Shown piece after piece: positions 33,211-37,870 of a DNA stretch of 37,870 nt. Every line of letters starts with the position of its first letter. Position 1 is the stretch's first letter. The notes beneath the pieces are model-generated. The model ran no database searches, was not told the DNA's origin, and worked only from the letters and a program-made list of their open reading frames with translations. The position numbers and the translations under genes were made by a program. This stretch comes from Deltaproteobacteria bacterium (GTDB taxonomy: Bacteria > Desulfobacterota > Dissulfuribacteria > Dissulfuribacterales > UBA3076), in contig JAJSZR010000007.1 in the NCBI GenBank assembly GCA_030262715.1, positions 1 through 37,870 on the forward strand, written 5' to 3'.

Positions 33211-34371
33211 ATGATAGAAAAGGCTTTAAAGGGTGAACCTAGATACTATATGTGGATAGTTTTTCTGCTGGGCATCATTGGTGTCGGCTTTGGGTGTTGG
33301 CTCTACCAGATCAATGTTGGACTGGGAATTACCGGAATGGGCAGGGACATCTCCTGGGGTGTCTATATTGCACAGTTCACATACCTGGTCGGAGTGGCCG
33401 CATCTGCTGTGATGATAGTCATACCGCTCTATCTCCACAACTACAGGAAATATGCCAAGATCATAGTATTTGGTGAGTTTCTTGCAATTGCAGCAGTGAC
33501 TATGTGTATGCTGTTCATTGTGGTGGATATAGGGCAGCCACAGAGGATGCTTAATGTGCTGTTGCATCCCACACCCAACTCCATTCTCTTCTGGGATATG
33601 TGCGTGTTGGTTGGGTATCTCACGATCAATATCATAGTCGGGTATAATTGCCTGTTGGCCGAGGCGAGTCATAGGCCGCATCCGGGATGGCTGACACCTT
33701 TTATTTATCTCTCCATACCTTGGGCAGTCAGCATTCACACAGTAACAGCGTTTCTGTACGCCGGCCTTCCGGGAAGGCATTTGTGGCTGACAGCCGTGAT
33801 GGCCCCCAGGTTTCTTGCATCGGCCTTTGCATCCGGTCCTGCCTTGCTGATAATTGTGCTCCTTATTATAAGCAGGGTCAGCAAATTTGATCCAGGAAGA
33901 GACGCCTTGCAGACCATAGCTAAGACCGTCTGCTATGCCATGATCATAAACCTGTTCCTGGTAGGCATGGAGTTCTTCACAGCCTTTTACAGCAATATCC
34001 CAGGACACATGCACCCCCTTCAATACTTGTTTGTCGGCCTGCACGGCCACGGCAAACTTGTAGCCTGGATGTGGGCTGCTGCTCCCTTTGCGGCTATTGG
34101 GGTCCTTCTCTTGCTGATCCCGCCTGCCCGAAGGCACCACGGCATCCTGGCCTTTGCCTGCGCTTCAGTTTTCATAGCCTGCTGGATCGATAAGGGCGTG
34201 GCACTTGTCATCGGTGGATTTATCCCGAATCCTTTTGACAGGATCGTAGAGTACTCGGCTACATTCCCTGAGATATCCATTACTCTGGCCATCTGGGGAA
34301 TTGGTGCACTAATACTTACAGTGCTTCACAAGGTTGCAGTGACCATCAGGGAGGAAGAGGCAGCGACATAA
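33211..34371 (+). CDS. dsrP: DsrP, NrfD/PsrC-type membrane subunit of DsrMKJOP
   Basis: A 386-residue protein with about ten membrane helices of the NrfD family, which contacts the quinone pool without a conserved heme in most members. It shows WGVYIAQFTYLVGVAASAVM, the family-type WDMCVLVGYL, and the closing FPEISITLAIWGIGALILTVLHK. The first ATG at 33211 lies 10 bases after dsrO with AGGATG nearby. It is the last gene of the operon, directly followed by a strong terminator. Confidence 0.95.
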   Translation: MIEKALKGEPRYYMWIVFLLGIIGVGFGCWLYQINVGLGITGMGRDISWGVYIAQFTYLVGVAASAVMIVIPLYLHNYRKYAKIIVFGEFLAIAAVTMCMLFIVVDIGQPQRMLNVLLHPTPNSILFWDMCVLVGYLTINIIVGYNCLLAEASHRPHPGWLTPFIYLSIPWAVSIHTVTAFLYAGLPGRHLWLTAVMAPRFLASAFASGPALLIIVLLIISRVSKFDPGRDALQTIAKTVCYAMIINLFLVGMEFFTAFYSNIPGHMHPLQYLFVGLHGHGKLVAWMWAAAPFAAIGVLLLLIPPARRHHGILAFACASVFIACWIDKGVALVIGGFIPNPFDRIVEYSATFPEISITLAIWGIGALILTVLHKVAVTIREEEAAT

Positions 34372-34393
34372 ACGGGTTCATTAGACAAAATCA

Positions 34394-34427
34394 AAAGCCC
34401 GCCAAATATGGCGGGCTTTATTTTTTT
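34394..34427 (+). terminator. Rho-independent terminator of the dsrMKJOP operon
   Basis: AAAGCCCGCC pairs perfectly with GGCGGGCTTT across a six-base loop AAATAT, followed by ATTTTTTT. It begins 22 bases after the dsrP stop. Confidence 0.96.
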
Positions 34428-34552
34428 GTAAGCGTTCACAGGACACCGCATCTGCTTTGTTGTCGGGCACTTGAAGTACAGGAAGTACGTCTGCGTACCC
34501 GTACGCCTTGCATCTGCAGCACCCTGTAAACGCTTACAGTTCGGTGGGTTGC
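34428..34552. repeat. MITE-like hairpin element, copy 2 (inverted partner at 16817-16940)
   Basis: This copy starts directly at the T-run of the dsr terminator with GTAAGCGTTCACAGG and ends with CCTGTAAACGCTTAC at 34537. The flank CAGTTCGGTGGGTTGC is also shared with copy 1. Comparing it by eye with the reverse complement of 16817-16940, I find only scattered differences and one extra base. Confidence 0.9.
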
Positions 34553-34600
34553 GATAAAACTGGCATTGTAATCCCGTGAACGGTTATATTTTTTTGGAGT

Positions 34601-34819
34601 TCAATGGTTTTTATTAGGGGAGGGAATTTCCTCGAATAATTGAGAGATCATTTTTTCCTTCATGTCTTCAATATCATCCCTGTAAAGCCTGGCTGGGAAT
34701 TCCTGTCCGCAAGCCTTGCAGACCACTCGGGCATTGTATCACTTGCCCTTTATGCGGACCGGACCGCCACATACTAAGCAACGGAGTCCGGTCTTAACTA
34801 TAAGGCAGCATTTATCCAT
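34601..34819 (-). CDS. Small dual-CXXC zinc-ribbon protein with in-frame UGA: candidate selenoprotein
   Basis: Read on the minus strand from ATG 34819 (AGAGG five bases upstream), a 72-residue protein is encoded if the single in-frame TGA at 34741-34739 is read through. It has Cys14-x2-Cys17 (RCLVCGG), the UGA as residue 27, and Cys34-x2-Cys37 (VCKACGQEF), followed by a charged helix and stop at 34601. The frame is conserved-looking on both sides of the UGA, with both halves of the zinc ribbon present. I recall a small dual-CXXC family in Desulfobacterota in which some members carry selenocysteine and others cysteine seven residues before the third cysteine, exactly the place of this UGA. A nonsense mutation of a Trp or Arg codon is the alternative. 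Function unknown. Confidence 0.6.
34705..34741 (-). promoter_or_regulatory. Candidate bacterial SECIS hairpin after the UGA
   Basis: Starting 16 bases after the UGA, GTCTGCAA pairs with TTGCGGAC (one T-G pair) around the loop GGC (minus strand, 34723-34705). Distance and a G-containing apical loop agree with the general bacterial SECIS pattern. The stem also encodes VCKACG, so some palindromy could be chance. Confidence 0.4.
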
Positions 34820-34970
34820 AATATCCTCTTTAAAGGATTTTTCGTTATTCATATTTTGTTGTAAAGTCACCTAAATATGTTTATTTATGTTAATTCCATT
34901 TTAGCATAAAGGAATTTCAAAGTCTGCACAATTAAAAAATTTATAACCGTTTACAGGCAGTGGACAACTA

Positions 34971-36191
34971 GTGATCATCAAATATCTTTTCTCTGCTCCA
35001 AAAGGGGATATCCCTGTTTGTTCTGATGATCTTCAGCGGCCTTTCTTGATCAGTCCTGGAGAAAGCCATCCTTTCCTGACTTTGGGTAACTATTTCGAGG
35101 CAATTAAAGACTTTATTCTCAGGGATCATGGGAGATCCCTGGTCACAGTCCTTCGTGAACAGTTAAAGACGGATATTAGCCCTGATCATATCAATGAAAT
35201 CCTTATTCGCACTGAAAAGCATGGAGCGCTGTACCATTTGGCAAGTGTAGAGGTCTTCTCCGGCAGGCAGTCCCTGAAGATGTGCGTCAGCACCGCTGTT
35301 TCTGAGAATAGTAAGGTCTGGCTGAGGCATGAATTTGATCTGCTAAAATTCCTGAATTCAACATTTGCCTATTCCTATCTGCCAGTGCCGTATTTTGAAG
35401 GAGATGTCAAGGTTTACTCCGACCACGGGAACGAATCCATGTCCATGTCTTTGACAGAATGGTTTGAAGACTATCACGAATGGCATCTTTCCACGGATGA
35501 AAAAAGGGGAAAACAACGGATTTGCGTCTGGGATCTGAGAAACGGCAACTGGTTTACGTCAAGGGAGGAAGGGTTTGAGATTTTCAGACAGTCCTCGAAG
35601 ATACTCACCCTATATTATGATATCCGGGGCTTTAACCAGATCTATCCCTGGCACCACGCGGCAGGGGACTTTATAGTCAGGAGCGAGGGAGGAATCATTG
35701 ATGTCAAGCTCACGACAGCCAGGAAATATGAGCCAATTATGTTATTTTCGCCAGAGGATACCGTCGATCCAGTTATAGCATTGACATATTTTTTCTTGAA
35801 CCTGTCAATCAGAATGCGGCTCGATAAATTGGACGGTGTAGGTATGGGGGCCTGGGCCGATGGTTTTTCAGTAGAGGCTTTAATACAAGGCTTTTTCAAG
35901 GGCCTTCGGATCATGGAGGCCGATGGCAGATACCGACTCGGTCAAGTCCGAGACCTGCTTTTTTTGTTTAAGGCTTTTGACCGGGAAGAGCTTGCCAGGC
36001 TTTTTCATCCGCTGTTGGACCTGTACACGAAAGAAGATCCAGGGGACTTTTCAGTAATACAGGCTAACCTGGAAAGTCACGTGCAACAGCTATATGAGGT
36101 TATCCAAGGCTTTCATTTAAGACATGATTCCGCTGAAAATACCCCATCTGCTGCGTTGCTTCGATTTCCTCGTCATTGCGACGTACGCTAA
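34971..36191 (+). CDS. Unrecognised 406-residue protein with kinase/phosphotransferase-like motifs
   Basis: I do not recognise the family. Several stretches recall the APH/protein-kinase fold in the right order: LKMCVSTAVS (about 102-111), a helix LRHEFDLLKFL (118-128), LPVPYFEGD, a hinge-like SLTEWFEDYHEWHL (160-173), then PWHHAAGDFIV (227-236) and IIDVKLTTARKYEP (242-255), which could be the catalytic loop and metal-binding segment. This is inference without alignment. No signal peptide or membrane helix is seen. GTG 34971 is the start, with a weak ribosome site. The last about 18 residues, including the stop, come from a repeat element, so the native C-terminus is probably altered. Confidence 0.6.
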   Translation: MIIKYLFSAPKGDIPVCSDDLQRPFLISPGESHPFLTLGNYFEAIKDFILRDHGRSLVTVLREQLKTDISPDHINEILIRTEKHGALYHLASVEVFSGRQSLKMCVSTAVSENSKVWLRHEFDLLKFLNSTFAYSYLPVPYFEGDVKVYSDHGNESMSMSLTEWFEDYHEWHLSTDEKRGKQRICVWDLRNGNWFTSREEGFEIFRQSSKILTLYYDIRGFNQIYPWHHAAGDFIVRSEGGIIDVKLTTARKYEPIMLFSPEDTVDPVIALTYFFLNLSIRMRLDKLDGVGMGAWADGFSVEALIQGFFKGLRIMEADGRYRLGQVRDLLFLFKAFDREELARLFHPLLDLYTKEDPGDFSVIQANLESHVQQLYEVIQGFHLRHDSAENTPSAALLRFPRHCDVR

Positions 36192-36243
36192 GTACGCCTC
36201 GTTCCTCGGAAATCTCGCGCCTTGCATCTGAGGCATTTTGAGC
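36132..36243. repeat. 112-bp palindromic element overlapping the end of the preceding gene
   Basis: The outer ends GCTGAAAATACC and GGCATTTTGAGC are inverted copies. The inner arms GATTTCCTCG and CGGAAATC and the centre GACGTACGCTAAGTACGCC also pair. It belongs to the same style as the elements at 7005-7145 and 16817-16940 (hairpin with a GTAC-flanked centre and TCTGC/GCATC words). The coding frame of the 406-residue protein runs into it and stops at its centre. Confidence 0.8.
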
Positions 36244-36318
36244 GAAATCAAGTTTCAGAACTTTTTACAGTGTAATCAGAGATGAGGCAAAAGAAGGTAT
36301 GAGAATTCATGAGATGTT

Positions 36319-36347
36319 TTGATGGCAAAAATATGTTATATTTTAAT
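36319..36347 (+). promoter_or_regulatory. Promoter candidate for the TPR gene
   Basis: TTGATG at 36319-36324, a 17-base spacer and TTTAAT at 36342-36347, in an AT-rich stretch about 50 bases before the start codon. Confidence 0.35.
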
Positions 36348-36395
36348 ATTTATTTTAGATAAATTATTCAAGTGTTCAAATATAAGGAGGTGTTT

Positions 36396-37055
36396 ATGGC
36401 CCGTCCGCCGCGAGATAATTCCACCCGCCGGAACCAATTGATTAGAGATCTTGAAAAAGAGATGGAGGATAATCCGAAGTCCGTCATTGCGGCCCTCAGG
36501 CTTGGCATGGTCTACCGGAATGCCGGGAGACTGGAGGATGCAGAATTCACCTTCAAATATGGCCTGGAACTTGATCCATTGTCTTTTGAGATAAAACTCA
36601 ACTTGAGTATACTCTATTTCCAGATGGGTAGACTTGAGGACGGCATAACCGAGAGCAAAGAGGCACTCAGGATTCGCCCCGAGTCTACTGAGGCCATGTC
36701 TAATATAGGTGCAGCCTATATGAACATGCAGAGATGGGAGGATGCAGCAGAATATCTCAATAAGGCCCTTGAGATCAAACCGGAGTTGATCAGTGCCCTG
36801 GCGAATCTCGTCACTGTCAACGTAGGACTCGATGATCTGGACAGTGCCATTGCGGCCGGGGAAAAGGCCGCCAGTCTGGCCCCTAAATTTGGCATTGTCC
36901 ACAACAATCTTGCCGTTGCTTATCACTACCACGGGGATTACGACTTGTCCCTTGACCACCTTGAGAAGGCCAAAAAGATCGGATATCCTGTCTCCTCTCA
37001 GTTTGCGGAGATGGTCTCTGCCAAGGCGGAATCTCGGGAAAGGGAGGTTAGCTAA
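36396..37055 (+). CDS. TPR-repeat protein
   Basis: A 219-residue soluble protein made mostly of about five tetratricopeptide repeats (about residues 30-205), with typical lines such as SVIAALRLGMVYRNAGRLED, EIKLNLSILYFQMGRLEDGI, AMSNIGAAYMNMQRWEDAAE and VHNNLAVAYHYHGDYDLSLD. TPRs bind other proteins. The ribosome site AAGGAGG lies before ATG 36396, so the longer frame from 36372 is rejected. The next gene starts three bases after its stop, so the pair likely works together. No enzymatic domain is present. Confidence 0.9.
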   Translation: MARPPRDNSTRRNQLIRDLEKEMEDNPKSVIAALRLGMVYRNAGRLEDAEFTFKYGLELDPLSFEIKLNLSILYFQMGRLEDGITESKEALRIRPESTEAMSNIGAAYMNMQRWEDAAEYLNKALEIKPELISALANLVTVNVGLDDLDSAIAAGEKAASLAPKFGIVHNNLAVAYHYHGDYDLSLDHLEKAKKIGYPVSSQFAEMVSAKAESREREVS

Positions 37056-37058
37056 TCC

Positions 37059-37870
37059 ATGGCAAGGGGAAAGAGTGCTTATAAGCCCATCTGTCCATTC
37101 TGTGACAGTCCCATAGATCGCCCAAAGGAAGTGGAGCCAAGGAGATTCGGAGACTTTGACTACGGTGCATGCGAGTGCGGAGCAGTATATGTCCATGATG
37201 TCACAGGGCACAGTCTTGGTGCAGCCTGGGTTGAGGCACTTGGTTTTGCCTGCAATGATGACTGGGACCTGGCGTGGAGTCTTACGCCGGGAGAGGACTA
37301 TGGGGACGCTATTTTAGAAAATTATGATATCGAGTCTCACCTTGTCCAGCCTACTGGACTGACAAAGGACGAAAAAGTAGTAAAGGCCGCACTTGTCTTT
37401 ATTCGAATGGGAAAAGATATCCGTGAGGTCACCCATGAGGGTATCAAGGAGAGGCTTAAGTTGTTCGCTGGAACCCGGATCTCTCAGGAAGAGAAAGATA
37501 AGGCCTATTTCGAGAGGAGATCACACCGGTATTCCAAGCAGCAGGTCAAGGCCCTTGTAGAGTCCGGAGAGGTTGAAAAAATCAGGGCAATGGCCTTTGA
37601 AGACCCCTTGGTTTTAAGAAAGATTCAACGCCTTCTGTATTCAACAGATGAGATGTTGATGTGGAAGGCAATTACCACACTGGGTGCGGTCGCAGGGGCA
37701 CTAGCCACAGACAGGCCGGCTCTTGTGGGCGATCTGGTCAGGAGGCTTCTTCTAGCCAGCGGCGACTCAGCAGCCACGAATTGGGGATCCATAGAGACGA
37801 TCGGCGAAATAATACGTGCCCAGCCCAAGATATATGGCTCATTCGTGCGGCATATACTTGTATTCGTGAA
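37059..37870 (+). CDS. Zinc-ribbon protein with helical-repeat C-terminus, partial
   Basis: An open frame of at least 270 residues that runs off the right edge. Residues 12-42 contain PICPFCDSPI and ACECGAVY, a four-cysteine zinc ribbon (CPFC and CECG). From about residue 110 the protein is helical and charged, and after residue 170 it looks like HEAT/armadillo-type repeats (RKIQRLLYSTDEMLMWKAI, then ALVGDLVRRLLLASGDSAAT and IETIGEIIRAQP). I do not know its function. GGAGG upstream and a three-base gap tie it to the TPR gene. I recall similar pairs in sulfate reducers but cannot check. Confidence 0.75.
   Translation, partial: MARGKSAYKPICPFCDSPIDRPKEVEPRRFGDFDYGACECGAVYVHDVTGHSLGAAWVEALGFACNDDWDLAWSLTPGEDYGDAILENYDIESHLVQPTGLTKDEKVVKAALVFIRMGKDIREVTHEGIKERLKLFAGTRISQEEKDKAYFERRSHRYSKQQVKALVESGEVEKIRAMAFEDPLVLRKIQRLLYSTDEMLMWKAITTLGAVAGALATDRPALVGDLVRRLLLASGDSAATNWGSIETIGEIIRAQPKIYGSFVRHILVFV

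Noticed and set aside
33226-34140. A 304-residue minus-strand frame inside dsrP
   Set aside because: It is the complement of a well-supported membrane protein, has odd His/Gln-rich composition and no ribosome site.
16832-34537. The whole segment between the two inverted elements as a composite transposon
   Set aside because: It carries core genes (murA, secDF, tRNAs, ribF, dsr) in normal arrangement, and the short elements have no transposase; an inversion-prone pair is the more modest reading.
36336-37211. A 291-residue minus-strand frame opposite the TPR gene
   Set aside because: The plus strand encodes clear TPR repeats and a zinc ribbon in the same interval; the minus frame shows no recognisable domain.

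Overview
This looks like chromosomal DNA of a sulfate- or sulfite-reducing bacterium of the Desulfobacterota (former Deltaproteobacteria). The main evidence is a complete dsrMKJOP membrane complex. Supporting signs are a CbiA/DsrN-type amidating enzyme, an Asp-ligand ferredoxin of the type known from Desulfovibrio and Pyrococcus, and a probable UGA-encoded selenoprotein of a small dual-CXXC family.

Layout. Positions 1-0.9 kb hold the end of a restriction endonuclease and a decayed IS91-type transposase. Positions 0.9-3.6 kb carry a TauE/SafE transporter with endonuclease V (minus strand), then an RlpA-like lipoprotein (plus). Positions 3.6-14.7 kb are one long type II secretion operon in the order gspG-E-F-H-I-J-K-L-M-D-C(like), mostly with overlapping genes; no prepilin peptidase lies in the window. 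Positions 14.7-21.3 kb are housekeeping genes on the minus strand: secD-secF fused in one gene, murA, moaA, fabD and an Mth938-like protein. Positions 21.4-24.6 kb hold tRNA-Pro, an IMP cyclohydrolase-only PurH, aroD, an IHF-alpha gene, tRNA-Leu (opposite strand) and ribF. Positions 24.6-28.3 kb (minus) hold the ferredoxin, the CbiA/DsrN-like enzyme and a B12-binding radical SAM-TPR protein. Positions 28.7-34.4 kb are an RsbRD-like gene followed by dsrMKJOP and a strong terminator. The right end holds the small candidate selenoprotein, an unrecognised protein with kinase-like motifs, a TPR protein and a zinc-ribbon/helical-repeat protein that runs off the end.

How the genes work together. DsrM/DsrP (quinone-facing membrane subunits), DsrK (HdrD-like iron-sulfur subunit), DsrJ (triheme cytochrome) and DsrO (periplasmic ferredoxin-like subunit) move electrons between the menaquinone pool, the periplasm and the cytoplasmic DsrC/DsrAB sulfite reduction step. 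The nearby CbiA-like enzyme could amidate siroheme for the sulfite reductase (inference). The gsp operon builds a secretion machine for folded periplasmic proteins.

Two things stand out. First, the small zinc-ribbon gene at 34601-34819 has a single in-frame UGA, with a short hairpin just after it, where relatives as I remember them carry cysteine. Second, the window is full of short non-coding repeats. There are about four roughly 110-140 bp hairpin elements, two of them a near-identical inverted pair bracketing 17.5 kb. There are also many micro-arrays of 7- or 8-bp words. Several of these repeats supply parts of genes: the leader of GspH, the leader of GspI, the stop codon of murA and the C-terminus of the unrecognised 406-residue protein. 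All family assignments come from reading the sequence; no database search was run.
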